This document shows, piece after piece, positions 33,436 through 46,059 of a DNA stretch of 64,000 bases. The first letter of the stretch is position 1; each line of letters opens with the position of its first letter. This DNA is from Dugong dugon. Its lineage: Eukaryota > Chordata > Mammalia > Sirenia > Dugongidae. Below the pieces are notes generated by a model. That model saw only the letters and a list, made by a program, of their open reading frames with translations. It searched no databases and was not told where the DNA came from. The DNA lies in contig CM057464.1 of the NCBI GenBank assembly GCA_030035585.1, positions 31,699,465-31,763,464 of the forward strand. Reading direction: 5' to 3'. A program made the position numbers and the translations under genes.

Positions 33436-34416
33436 AAGATAGAGATGACAAAATAATTTTAGCTAAAGCAATTCAGATTTGCAGTAAAGGCCTGAATAGT
33501 ACTATGAAACTAAGAACCTAGGAGAAATGTCCATGAGTATTGTTGAGACATTTTTAATACACATTTATCCCTTAGGAGCCTAACTCAATAAATAAGGGGA
33601 CAATAGTCTGGCTCTTAACTCTGTCAAAGTCTATCATAAGACATTACTTTCATACCACATATGACAGTTCACCACTGTACAAAGGATCTTGTCCCAAAGG
33701 ACAGCAGTCTGATAGTGTAGTGAGAGAGAATCCATACCCTGTTGACCTGCTATAAAACAATTTTCTGTGGGTCAGCAAGAAGGAATGAGAATTTTCATGC
33801 AGACTTTATGAAGTGAACTTACCTTGAACTCATGGAAATTTCTGAATTTCATTTTAAGAATCACAGCATAACAGCAGCACTTTAAGAATTTTTATTAACT
33901 CTATAGCCTGTAGCTTCCCTTTAGAGCAGTTATTGGTATACTATTTATGATGATCAGCTAGCATCACAAATGCCCTCAAATGGACCTGGTTGACCTTGAT
34001 TTAAAACAAAAATACAAAACCCAAGAAACAAAGTGTTAGCGATAAAGTCCCCAGAGCTCAGTTCTGCAATACAATTGCTTTGACTTTAAGTTCAGAGATT
34101 GTGGTCAAAACAAAGAAATGGTTATGTTATCACCTCTTAAATAAGGGCTTTCTACTTGACTCTGGTCTTAGGTTTTTACTCTTGAGATGTTTCAAAGGAA
34201 CCTTTGCTTTCCTCATTTTCAACCTCTCAGATAACATTCCAAAACTTAAAAAAAAAAAAAAACACAATAACCCAAACATTATAGTCCCCGAATGAAAATG
34301 CAAGAGAAAGAGACTACATGATACAGTAGAAAAGAGAAGAAAGCATAAATATAATACAATTTTTTAACATCTAGTATCTGTGGAAACCATGCCAGGCATG
34401 CACAAATATTACAATG
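33436..34416. other. Non-coding DNA, no recognised element
   Basis: About 1 kb without a recognised feature; A run at 34,248-34,261. Confidence 0.45.
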
Positions 34417-34825
34417 TGTTGTGGATTGAATTGTGTCTCTGCAAAATATATGTTGAAATCCTAAAACCTGTACCTATAAATTCGATCTTCTTTGAAAATA
34501 GGGATTTTTTTATGTTACGTTAATGAGATCATACATGAGTGAAGGTGAGTCCTAAACCTAATCACTTCTGAGTTATAAGTAGACCCAGACAAACACACAG
34601 TTCAAAGAGAAAGAGAGTTGATGGAGGCAGAGGTATCTATAATCCCAGGAAGTCCAGGGATTACTGGAAAATGCTAGAAGCTGAAATAGACAAAGATAAG
34701 CCTCCCCCTAGAGCCATGCCCTGAATTTTTACTTCTATTCTCCTGAATTGTGAGAAAAGAAATTTCTGTTATTTAAAGCTTCACTGTTGGCATTTCTGTC
34801 ATAGCAGTACTAGGTAACTAAGACA
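34417..34825 (+). mobile_element. Solo LTR, ERVL-MaLR type
   Basis: Runs from tgttgtggattgaattgtgt to gcagtactaggtaactaaga ca. Landmarks: gttgaaatcctaaaacctgt, cctaatcacttctgagttat and ttctgttatttaaagcttc. TG...CA ends; flanking caatg / ccatg is a 5-bp duplication with one change. Confidence 0.8.
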
Positions 34826-34859
34826 CCATGTAAAAGTTTCTAGAACAATTTCTTAAAGA

Positions 34860-34964
34860 TAAATATTATTGACATTATCTTAGAAATTATAAAACTGAGT
34901 CTCAGAGAGATTAAGAAACATGGATAATTTCACAGAGCTGGTTTATGGCTTAAGTACCAGGTGA
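34860..34964 (-). repeat. MIR fragment, minus strand
   Basis: ataaaactgagtctcagaga gattaagaaacatggataat ttcacagagctgg is the complement of the MIR core (pattern: gaggaaactgaggctcagag aggttaag...tcacacagct). Confidence 0.7.
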
Positions 34965-35069
34965 AATAAAAAAGCTGAGACTCTACTCCTAGTTCTACCA
35001 AGAAGTTATATATTTGGAAGGCCGAAAAATCCCTCTGGGCCTTCCTCATCTTTAAAATGAGGAGATTGT
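34965..35069 (+). repeat. MIR fragment, left part of a split copy
   Basis: gactctactcctagttctac, then ctctgggccttcctcatctt taaaatgaggagat is a plus-strand MIR. It breaks at the L1 target site and the LTR start at 38,798. The expected continuation (gaggttgacttagataac, like the MIR3 string gaggttggactagatgac) is found after the provirus at 62,217-62,262. It is thus the outermost layer of the nest. Confidence 0.6.
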
Positions 35070-35708
35070 CGACTTCTGGGCAACATGGCACTACAATCAG
35101 AAGCACCAGGATGTCCCTCTGCAGCAAAGATCAGAAAAACTAAGTCAAACAGAGTCACACATCAATCCTGAAACCCTAACCATCCAATGAAGAGATAAAG
35201 AACTCAGCCAAGCACCAAATGGAATAAGAAACTGACCAAGAGCAGAGCACGAAGAGAGATACATGCAGAAGTCCCCTATCACCTACCGCAGCACGGATCC
35301 GCCATCTTGGACTCCTATCGCAGATCAGCAAACAGGAGCTCCACACAGCACAATCTACCCCCTCCATCCTGCCTACCTGCACCATATGCCAAACATCCCA
35401 CTCCCAAGCAACACAGGCACGGCCTACTGGAACCCGCCCTGCACTGATTCCCTGTCTGTGCTGTCAGCTCCAGTATGCGCCATAAAAAACCTATCCCAGC
35501 AACTCCCCTTCAGGTCGACCTGCCCTGCTGTATCATACCTGAGTGATTGACCCTGCCCGTTGGAGAAGGAGGTGAAAAGTATCATACTCACAGAAGCGCA
35601 AACAACAAAGAACGCACAGCCTGCCTGCTCAGACATAACCAAATAAAACAAAAAAGCAGGATGAAACAAACAAATCTACAATAAATAAAAGAGGAAAATA
35701 ACCACTGA

Positions 35709-36776
35709 ATGCCCAGAAGACAACAGACAATATCAAAACATTTACAAAAACAAGACAGGATGGTTCCAGTAGGCATCCAAAATAAAACACCAGATGACCT
35801 TCCAGTGGAAGAAAATTCACTAGACCTAACTGACAGGGAATTCAAATCTCTAATATTCAGAACTATCCAAGAGTTCAAGCAAAAAACAGACAAAAATGAG
35901 GAAAAAAATAGACAAATCCAAGGAAAAGGCAGACAAATTCATGGAATATACAGACAAAAAAAAAAAAAGGAAGAATTCAAGAAAATAATACAGAACAAAA
36001 TGCTAAAATAAATTCACAACTAGAAATCATACAAAAACAACAATTAGAAATCCAAAAGATAAACAACAAGATTTCAGAAATGGTCAGTGTCATAGAGGGG
36101 CTGATGAGCAGCTTTGAAACGATGGTGGATAGGATCAGCGAAATTGAAGACAAACACTTGGATACAACCCTGTTTGAGGAAAATTCAGAAAAAAAGAACA
36201 AAGAAAAATGAAGAAACCCTGAGAATTATGTGGGATACAATCAAAAGGAAAAATCTGCAAGTGATCGGAGTTCCAGAACAGGGGGAGGAAACAGAAAACA
36301 CAGAGAGGATCATTGAAGAATTGCTGACAGAAAACTTCCCCAATATCATGAAAGATGAAAAGCTGACCATCTAAGAAGCTCAATGAACCCCGTATAGGAT
36401 AGAGCCCAAAAGAAAATCACTAAGGCATATCATAATCACACTCGCTAAAACCAAAGTCAAACAAAGAATCCTGAGAGCAGCTAGAGAAAAACAAGAAGTT
36501 GCATACAGAGGAGAAACAATAAGACTAAGCTCGGATTATTCAGCAGAAACCATGCAGGCAAGAAGGCAGTGGGATGACATATATGAAACCTTAAAAGAAA
36601 AATATTGCCAGCCAAGAATAATATATTCCACAAAACTCTAGTTCAAATACAATGGTGAAATTAGGTCATTTCCAGATAAACAGAAATTAAGGGACTATGT
36701 AAAAACCAAACCGAATTTACAAGACTTATTAAAGGAAGTCCTTCAGTCTGAGAACAAATATCAGACCACAGGCTGA
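35709..36776 (+). pseudogene. L1 ORF1 pseudogene
   Basis: Starts MPRRQQTISKHLQKQDRMVP, close to the intact ORF1p (MPRKQQTISKHLQKQDKMAP). The coiled-coil part is open to about 36,011, where an expanded A run at 35,956-35,967 shifts the frame. The RRM part (NLQVIGVPEQGEETENTERI) and the C-terminal part (SSDYSAETMQARRQWDD) follow in other frames; there is an in-frame stop at 36,372. The encoded RNA-binding protein would be truncated. Confidence 0.85.
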
Positions 36777-37208
36777 ATCTAGGACACAGGATTGTACTAG
36801 CCAGATACCAACCTAGGAAATGAACTCTTAAGGACTATGCAAAGCCAAAAGAATTACAAAAGGGAACCAGAGAGGTTAATCTTTAAATGACAACAACATC
36901 AGAACAATAAAAGAGGGAATAAATGGTGTAGGTGTAGAACCTTCTAATGGAGAGGAAGTCAAGCGATACCAAGTAATAATAGACTGGTACAAATCTAGGA
37001 AGATAAAGGTAAATTTCAAGGTAACCACAAAGAAAGTTAACAAACCTACTCATCAAAATAAAGAAGAAAAACATAAAGTCTCAGTAAAAACAAAACTTAC
37101 AAAAACAAAAGAAACAAAAAAAAATCCACAAACAAAAGGAATTCAGCACAGGAGAGTAAGAGGAACAAAGAAAATGTCAGCACCACAAAAAAAAAGCACT
37201 ACAAAATG

Positions 37209-37516
37209 CAATACAACCCCTAGGAATATATCCTAGAGAAATAAGAGCTGTCACGTTAATAGGCATACGCACACCCATATTCATTGAAGCATTGTTCACA
37301 ATAGCAAAAAGATGGAAACAACCTAGATGCCCATCAACAGATTAATGGATAAACAAACTATGGTACATACACACAATGGAGTATTATACAAAGATAAACA
37401 ACAATGATGAATCTGTGAAGCATCTCATAGCATGGATGAAACTGGAGGACATTATGCTGAGTGAAAAAAGTCAATCACAAAAGGACAAATACTATATGAG
37501 ACCTCTACTGTATAAC
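37209..37516 (+). pseudogene. L1 ORF2 C-terminal stub after internal deletion
   Basis: Codes for the last ~100 residues of ORF2p: [15 protein letters not shown] start, then [15 protein letters not shown] and MEYYTKINNNDESVKHLIAW. It is joined directly to the ORF2 start codon (actacaaaatg at 37,200-37,210). Endonuclease, RT and CCHC motif are all lost. Confidence 0.8.
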
Positions 37517-38797
37517 TCATGTAAAAGTTTACACACAAAAAGTAACAATTTTTGTTGGTTACATGGGATGGGAGGGATGGAGGGAACTAAATAGATACAT
37601 GGTAACTTTGGTTAAGGATAAGACAGTACACATTACTGGGGAAGCCAGCACAACTTGTACAAGGAAAGGTCATGGAAGCTTCATAGACACTTCCAAACTC
37701 CCTGAGGGACTGAACTGCTGGGCAGAGGGCTGTGGAGACCATGGTCTCAGGGAACATCTAGCTCAACTGGCATAACACAGTTTATAAAAACAATGTTCTA
37801 CATTCTACCTTAGTGAGTAGCGTCTGGAGTCTTAAAAGCCTGTGAGCAGCGATCTAAGATACTCCACTGGTCTCACCCCTTCTGGAGCAAGGGAGAGTGA
37901 ACACAAGATAAAAGGAAAAGATTAGTCCAAAGGACTAATGGACCACAGCTACCACGGCCTCCACCAGACTGAATCCAGTACAGCTAGATAGTGCCCCGCT
38001 ACCACCACTGATGGCTCTGACCGGGATCACAATAGAGGGTCCTGGACAGAGCTGGAAGAGGATGTAGAACAGAATTCTAACTCACAGATTTATTGGCCTG
38101 ATAGACTGGAGAAACCCCGAGAGTATGGACCCTGGATACCCTTTTAGCTCAGTGATGAAGCCCCTCTCGAAGTTTACCTATCAGCTGAGGATTGGACAGG
38201 CCTCATAAAACAAAACAGGACTAATGAGGCACAACAGTCCAGGGACAAGGACTAGTAGGCAGGAGGGGACAGGAAAGCTGGTGGTAGGGAATCCAAGTTT
38301 GACAAGGGACACTGTTGACATGTCGTGGGGTTGTTAACCATCATCATGGGGCTATGCGTGTACTAACTGTTTAATGAGAAACTATTTGTTCTGCAAACCT
38401 TCATCTAAGGTACAAAAAAAAAAAAGAATTATCTGAGATCAAATTGACAACAGCAACTCAAAAGTTTTGATGGGAAGCCTAGGGGACAGTGAGTTGAAGA
38501 TAATGGTGATGAAATAATTTGGAAAAGGATAATGAGAATAGCAGCACAGCTGGAAGAATGTAATCGATGTAACTGAATTGTACATGTAGAAACTTTTGAA
38601 ATGGTGTAACTTTGGCTATGTATACTTTCACCAAAAAAAGGTCCTCAAGGTCGAGAAGGGAGAGTGTTGACAAGTTGTGGGGTTCTTAACCAATGTCATA
38701 AAACAATATGTGTACAGACTGTTTAATGAGAAAGTATTTGTTCTGTAAACCTTCATCTAAAGTACAATAAAAAAATTTTTTTTAAAAATGAGGAGAT

Positions 38798-39330
38798 TGT
38801 AGCAAAAAGACTCTAAGGTGTTCCCATGATCATGCCCTTGTGTGGTCCTTTCCTCTGGAATGTGAACAGGACCTGAGACATGCTTCTAACCAACAGAATA
38901 CAGCAAGTGACAAGGTGTACATGATTACATTATGTGAGATTGTAATAACCATCTTCGAAGAGACTCTCCATCATAATGGCTTTAAAGGACCAAGCTGAGA
39001 TGTTGTGAGCTGGCACAGGGAGAAAGCTTCACAGCAAAGAGCAGAGGGCAGCCTCTGGCCAACAGCTATCAAGAAAGCGAGCACTTCCAGTAGCCTGAAA
39101 AGAACTGGATACTGTCAACAACCAAGTGAGTTTAGAACTGGATTCTTTACCAGTGGGGCTCCAGATGAGAATCCAGCTTTGTCCAACCTTTTGCTTATAG
39201 TCTTGCAGAAGACCTAGCTAAGCCATGCCCAGACTCTTGACCCACAGAAGCTGTGACATAGTCAACGTGTGTTGTTTTAAGTTTTTAGATGTGTGCAGAT
39301 ATTGATACACAGTAATAGACAGCTAACACA
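38798..39330 (+). mobile_element. 5' LTR of a MaLR provirus
   Basis: Begins tgtagcaaaaagactctaag and ends atagacagctaacaca. Landmarks: atcatgcccttgtgtggtcc, gctgagatgttgtgagctgg, ggcagcctctggccaacagc and cccagactcttgacccacag. The partner LTR at 61,664-62,216 has the same landmarks in the same order. The 5-bp flanks gagat (38,793) and gaggt (62,217) fit a target duplication. MLT1-like. Confidence 0.78.
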
Positions 39331-40104
39331 GATTTTGGTACCTGGAAGTAAGGAATTGCCGTAAGGAATACCTAAAAATGTGGTGTAGCTTTGGAACTGT
39401 GCAGTGGGACAAGCCTGGAAGAATTCTGAGGAGTCTGATAGAAAAAGTCTAAATTACTTGAATAGACTGCTAATAGAAATCTGTAAGGTTGCTGCCAGTG
39501 AGAATTCAGTGCTAAAGGTCCCGCCTGCCTACTTCTTGCTGCTGGTAGTAAAATAGAAGAGGAGAGAGATCAATTGAAGGAAAAAATATTCAACAAAAAG
39601 AAACCCAGACTTTATGATTTTTCAAATTTTCAGTTTGTCCAGGGAGAAAAAATGTAAAATTAAGAAATGGCATCTAAGTACATGGCGGAGAGATAAGTCC
39701 TGATCTAGAGAAAAAGCTGAGGTTGCCTGTACAACCTGCTATTAAGACCTTGGAAATGCCAAAAGATCAAAGTAGTATTCAGTCACATTTTCAAGAGGTG
39801 AGGATGTGCCTCACAGAACCTTTTAATCAAACCATAGGCCCTCTATGAAGACTATGCAAGTAGTTCCTCAGCCATTTCAGCAGGAGCTCAAGGTAGAAAA
39901 GAGTTTCTTTTGAAAAGATCTGTGACTTTTGTCTAATGAAATGAAATCCAAGGAAATTTACAGAAGAGTCACAAAGAATTTGAGAAAAATATTTTATCAG
40001 AAACACTGTCGACTTACACTGAAAGGGACAGAGAGAATATAAAGTAAAAAGAAACTGTGAGAACCTAAAATTCTACTGGTAGAAAGTAGGCTGCTAAAAT
40101 TACT
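39331..40104 (+). mobile_element. MaLR internal sequence, 5' part
   Basis: Starts right after the LTR: ttttggtacctggaagtaag gaattgccgtaaggaatacc and gtggtgtagctttggaactg, gaagaattctgaggagtctg. This is the order I know from MST/MLT1 internal regions. No gag, pol or env frame is visible, as is usual for MaLRs. It is cut off by the L1 starting near 40,105. Confidence 0.68.
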
Positions 40105-41809
40105 GAGTTCCACTTCCCAACACATTTTATGAAGCCAATATTACCCAAATACCATAACAAAGACATTACTAGGAAGGAAAATCTCTCACAAACATAGATG
40201 CAAAAATCCTCAAATCCAACAATGTTTAAAATAATTACACACCACAGCCAAGTAGGATTTATCTCAGGTATGCAAGGCTGAATCAGCATTTATAAATCAA
40301 TTAATGTAATTCACCATATCAATAGGCTAAAGAACAATAATAATATGATCATATCAATAGGTGCAGAAAAAGGATTTGATCAAATCCAACATCCATTCAA
40401 GATAAAAACCCTCAGCAAAGTAGGAACAGATGGGAACTTCCTCAACTTGGTAAAGAATATCTATTTTAAAAAAAGTACAGCTAACATCATACTTAATGTT
40501 GAGAAACTAGATGCTTTCCCCTGAGATACAAATAAGACAAGGATGTGCCCTCTTACCACTACTAATCAAACTGTATTGGAAATCATAGCTAATGCAATTA
40601 GACAAGAAAAGGAAATAAAAAGTATACAGATTGCAGAGGAAAAAGAAAATTCTCTTTATTTGCAGATGATATGATTGTCTACACAGAAGATTCAAAAGAA
40701 TCAACAAAAAATCTCCTGGAACTAATCAACAATTACAGCAGGGTAGCAAAATACAAAGCTAATATACAAAAGTCAATTGTTCTTTTATTTTATTTTATTG
40801 TTGTACTTTAAGTGAAAGTTTACAATTTAAATTAGTCTCTCATACAACAATTTATACAAACATTGTTATGTGACCCTAGTTGCTCTCCCTATATTGTGAC
40901 AGCACACTACTTCTTTCCATCTCGGATTTCCCATGTCCATTCAACCAGCTCCTGCCCCTCTCTGCCTTGTCAACTTGCCTCCAGACAGGAGCTTCCCATT
41001 TAGTCTCATTATCTACTTGAGCTAAGAAGCACACTCTTCAGGAGTACATTTCATGTCCCATAGTCCAGTCTAATCTTTGAAGAGTTGGCCTCCGGAACGG
41101 TTTTAGTTTTGGGCTAAGAGAGAGCTCAGGGGCCATGTCTTCCAGGGTCCATCCAGTCTCAATCAAACCATTAAGTCTGATCTTTTTATTAGATTTGAGT
41201 TCTACACCCCACTTTCTCCTGCTCAATCAGGGACTGTCTTTTGTGTTCCCTGTCAGGGCGGTCATTGGTGGTAGCCAGGCGCCACCTAATTCTTCTGGTC
41301 TCAGGCTGAGGCTGTATCTGGTTTATGTGGCCCTTTCTGTCTCTTGGGCTAATACTTTCCTTGTGTCTTTGGTGTTCTCCATTCTCTTTCACTCCAGGTG
41401 GGCTGGGACTAATTGATGCATCTTAGATGGCTGTACACTAGCTTTTAAGACTCCAGATGCCACTCACCAAAGTAGGATGCAGAACATTTTCTTGATAAAC
41501 TTTGTTATACCAATTGACCTAAATGTCCCCTGAACCCATGGTCCCCAGACCACCACCCCTGCTACTCTGTCCCTCAAAGTGTTTGATTGTATTCAGGAAA
41601 CTTCTTAGCTTTGGTTTACTCCAGTTGTGCCAACTTCCCCAGTATTGTGTGTTGTCCTTCCCTTCACCTAAGAAAATTCTTGTCTACTTTCTAGTTAGTG
41701 AATACCCCTTTCCCTCCCTCCCCACACTTGTAACTATCAAAGAATGATTTCTTTTGTGTTTAAACCTTTTCACGAATTCCTATAATAGTGTTCTTATACA
41801 ATACTTGTC

Positions 41810-44800
41810 CTTTCATTACCAACTAAATTTATTCAACATACTATCTTCCAGATTCCTCCATGTTATAAGATGTTTCACGGATTCCTTATTACTCTTTATC
41901 ACTGCGTAGTATTCCATTGTGTGAATATACCATAATTTATTTATCCATTCGTCCATTGATGGGCACCTAGGTTGTTTCCACCTTTTTGCTATCATGAACA
42001 GTGCTGCAATGAACATGGGTATGCATATATCTATTCATGTAACAGCTCTTAATTCTCTAGGATATATTCCAAGGAGCAGGATTGCTGGATCATATGGTAC
42101 TTCTATTTCTAGCTTTTTAAGGAAGCACCAAAACGATTTCCAAAGTGGTTTTACCATTTTACATTCCCACCAAGAGTGTATAAGTGTTCCAGTCTCTCCA
42201 CAACCTCTCCAACATTTATTATTTGGTGTTTTTTGGATTAATGCTAGTCTTGTTGGGTGAGATGGTATCTCATTGTAGTTTTGATTTGCATTTCTCTAAT
42301 GGCTAATGATCGTGAGCATTTCCTCATGTGTCTGTTAGCCACCTGAATGTCTTCTTAGGCCAAGTACCTGTTCATATCCTTTGCCCATTTTTAAACTGGG
42401 TTATTTGTCTTTTTGTTGTTGAGGTTTTGCAGTATATTGTAGATTTTAGAGATTAGACCCTGATTGGATTTGTAGTAGCCAAAATTTTTTTCTCAGTCTG
42501 TAGGTTGTCTTTTGACTCTTTTGGTGAAGTGTTTGATGAGCATAAGTGTTTGATTTTTAGGAGCTCCCAGTTATCTAGTTTCTCTTCTGGTGTTTGTGCA
42601 TTGCTACTTATGGTTTGTGTTGTGTTTATGCCATGTATTAGAGCTCCGAGCATTGTCCCTATTTTTTCCTCCATGATCTTTATCATTTTAGATTTTATAT
42701 TTAGGTCTTGGATGCATTTTGAGTTAGTTTTTGTGCATGGTGTAAGGTATGGGTCTTGTTTCAGTTTTTTGCAGATGGATATCCAGTTATGCCAGCACCG
42801 TTTGTTAAAGAGACTGTCTTTTCCCCAATTAATGGATTTTGGGCCTTTGTCAAATATAAGCTGCTCATAGGTGGATGAATTTATGTCTGGATTCTCAATT
42901 CTGTTCCATTGGTCTATGTATCTGTTGTACCAGGAACAGGCTGTTTTGACTAATGTGGCGGTATAATAGGTTCTAAAATAAGGTAGTGTGAGGCCTCTCA
43001 CTTTGTTTTTCTTCTTCAGTGGTACTTTAATTATCCTGGGCCTCTTCCCTTTCCATATGAAGTTGGTAATTTTTTTCTCCATCTCCTTAAAAATGCCATT
43101 GGAATTTGGATCAGGATTTCATTGTGTCTGTAGATCGCTTTGGTTAGAATTGACATTTTCACAATGTCGAGTTTTCCTATCCATGAGCAAGGTATATTTT
43201 TTCCACTTATGCACATCTCTTTTGGTTTCTTGCAGTAGTATCTTGTAGTTTTCTTTGTATAGGTCTTTTACTTCTCAGGTTAGATTATTCCTAAGTAGTT
43301 TATCTTCTTGGCGGCTATTGTAAATAGTATTGATTTGGTGATTTCCTCTTGGAAGTTCTCTTTGTTGGTGTAGAGGAATCCAACTGATTTTTGTATGTTT
43401 ATCTTATTCTCTGAAACTTTGCTGAAATCTTCTATTAGTTTCGGTAGTTTTCTTGTGTATTCTTTGGGGTTTTCTGTGTATAAAATCATATTATCTGCAA
43501 ATAGAGATACTTTGACTTCTTCCCTACCAATCTGGATACCCTTTATTTCTTTTTCTAGCCTAACTGCTGTGGATAGGACCTCCAGCACAATGTTGAATAA
43601 GAGTAGTGATAAAGGGCATCCTTGTCTGGTTCCCGTTCTCGGGGGGAATGCTTTCAAACTCTCTCCATTTAGGATGATGTTGGCTGTTGGCTTTGTATAA
43701 ATGCCCTTAATTACATTGAGTAATTCCCCTTATATTCCTATTTTGTAGAGAGTTTTTTATCATGAATGGGTATTGGACATTGTCAAATGCCTTTTCTGCA
43801 TCGATTGATAAAGTCATGTGGTTCTTTTGTTTTATTAATGTGATGGATTACATTTATTGTTTTTCTAATGTTGAAGCATCCCTGTATACCTGGTATAAAT
43901 ACCACTTGATCATAGTGAATTATTTTGTTGATATGTTGTTGAATTCCACTGGCTACAGTTTTTGAGGATTTTTGCATCAATGTTCATGAGAGACATTAGT
44001 CTGTAATTTTCTCTTTTTGTGGTGTCTTTACCTGGTTTTGGTATCAGGTTATGCTGGCTTTATAGGATGTGTTTCAGAGTATTCCATCCTTCTGTTCTCC
44101 AAAATACCTTTAGTAGTAGTGGTGTTAATTCTTTTCTGAAAGTTTGGTGGAATTCTCCAGTGAAACGCTCCAGGACAAGGCTTTTTTTTTGTTGGGAGTT
44201 TTTAAATTACTTTTTCAATCTCTTCTATTTTTATAGGTTTATTTAGTTGTTCTACCTATGTTTGCATTAGTTTAAGTAGCTAGTGAGTTTCTAGAAATTT
44301 ATCCATTCCCTCTAGGTTTTCAAATTTGTTAGAGTACAATTTTTCATAGTATTCTGTTATGATTCTTTTAATTTCAGTTGGGTCTTTTGTGATATTACCC
44401 ATCTCATTTCTTATACAGGTTATTTGCTTTCTCTCCTGTTTTTCTTTTGTCAGTTTTGCCAATGGTTTATCAATTTTGTTGATTTTTTTCAAAGAACCAG
44501 CCTTTGGTCTTGTTAACTCTTTCAATTGTTTTTCTATTCTCTATTCCACTTAATTCTGCTCTAATTCTTATTTCCTTTCTTCTGGTGCCCAAGGGCTTCT
44601 TTTGCTGCTCTCTTTCTACTTGTTCCAGTTTTAGGGTTCATGTTTTGGTTTTGCCCCTTTCTTCTTTTTGGATGTGTGCATTTATTGCTCTGAACTGACC
44701 TCTGAGCACTGCTTTTGCTGTGTCCCAAAGGTTCTGGTAGGCTATGTTTTCATTCTCGTTTGATTCTATGAATTTCTTTATTCCATCCTCAATTTCTTCT

Positions 44801-45588
44801 ATAACCCAGCAGTTTTTGAGCAAGGTGTTGTTCAGTTTCCATGTGTTTGATTTTTTTTTCCTTACATTTTCTGTTATTGCTTACTACTTTTATGGATTTA
44901 TGGTCATAAAAGATGCTTTGTAATATTTTGATGCTTTGGATTTTGTTAAGGCTTGCTTTATGGCGCAATACGTGGTCTATTCTGGAGAATGTTCAATGTG
45001 TGTTTGAAAAGAAACTATACTTCACTGCTATTGGGTGGAGTGTTCGGTATATGTCCATGAGATCAAGTTGGTGGTTCGCAGCATCTAGATCTTCCGTGTC
45101 TTTGTTGAGCTTCCTTCTGGATGTTCTGACCTTCACCGAAAGTGCTGTGTTGAAGTCTCCTACTATTACTGTGGAGCTGTCTATCTCTCCTTTCAATGCT
45201 GTTAGAGTTTGTTTTATGTATTTTGGAGCCCTGTCATTGTGTGTGTAAATATTTATTATGGTTATTTCCTCCTGGTGTATTGACCCTTTAATTATTATAT
45301 AGTGTCCTTCCTTCTCCTTTGTGGTGGATTTTACCTTAAAGTCTATTTTGTCAGTGATTAATATTGACACTCCTGCTCTTTTTTGAGTGTTGTTTGCTTG
45401 ATATATTTTTTCCATCCTTTGAGTTTTAGTTTGTTTGTGTCTTTAAGTCTAAGGTGTGTCTCTTCTCAGCAGCATATAGATGGATCGTGTTTTTTTACCC
45501 ATCCTGCCACTCTCTGTCTCTTTCTTGGTGCATTTAGTCCATTGACATTTAGCATAATTATTGATAGGTATGAGTTTAGTGCTGTCAT
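41810..45588 (-). pseudogene. L1 ORF2 pseudogene
   Basis: The start ATGACAGCACTAAACTCATA lies at 45,588. Surviving blocks: endonuclease VGDFNTALSVKVRTSRRKLN (44,993-45,415), RT front [20 protein letters not shown] and the catalytic box, where FADDM has become FADNM (43,280-43,657), so one of the two catalytic Asp residues is lost. The C-terminal piece KTCHPKL-like to [20 protein letters not shown] lies at 42,453-43,082. Multiple frameshifts. Confidence 0.85.
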
Positions 45589-46059
45589 TTTGATGTATTT
45601 TTTGTGTGTGTTATTGACAGTTTCTTTGTTCCACTTAATTTTCTCTGCTGAGTCATTTTTTCTTTATGTATTTTCTTTTCACCTTTTTTATTGCTGTTGA
45701 TTTTGTATTTGCTGAGTCTTTAGATTTTTCTTGTTTTTTTATTTTGAAGTGTAGGATTGTTGGTTTCCTTTGCAGTTACCGTAATATTTAACCCCATCTT
45801 TCTAAGTTTGTACCAGTCTTTTATTTCTTTATATCACCTTGACTTCCTCCCCAAATGAAAAATCTATCTCTACATTTTTTACTCCCTCTTTTTTGTTTTA
45901 ATGTTGTCATCTTTTACATATTGAGATTTCTATTTCCCTATTTTCAGTGTTTTAGCTTTGATTTATTTTTGTGACTTCCCTATCTGGGTTGATATCTGGG
46001 TTGATATCTGGTTTGCTCTGTCCTGTGTCTTGGGTCATTATCTGATGTTATTCATTTTC

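Larger units (their letters stand above)
35070..38784 (+). mobile_element. L1 with ORF2 deleted (5'UTR + ORF1 + 3'UTR)
   Basis: Bounded by a perfect 16-bp target duplication, aaaatgaggagattgt (35,054-35,069; 38,785-38,800). It has the young-lineage 5' end (cagcaaagatcagaaaaact aag), ORF1, the whole ~430-bp spacer up to the ORF2 ATG, then jumps at about 37,209 into the last ~100 codons of ORF2 and the 3'UTR. Relative to the intact copy, about 3.5 kb of ORF2 and about 1.2 kb of CpG-rich 5'UTR are absent. The 3'UTR is modular and ends tctaaagtacaataaaa. Confidence 0.87.
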
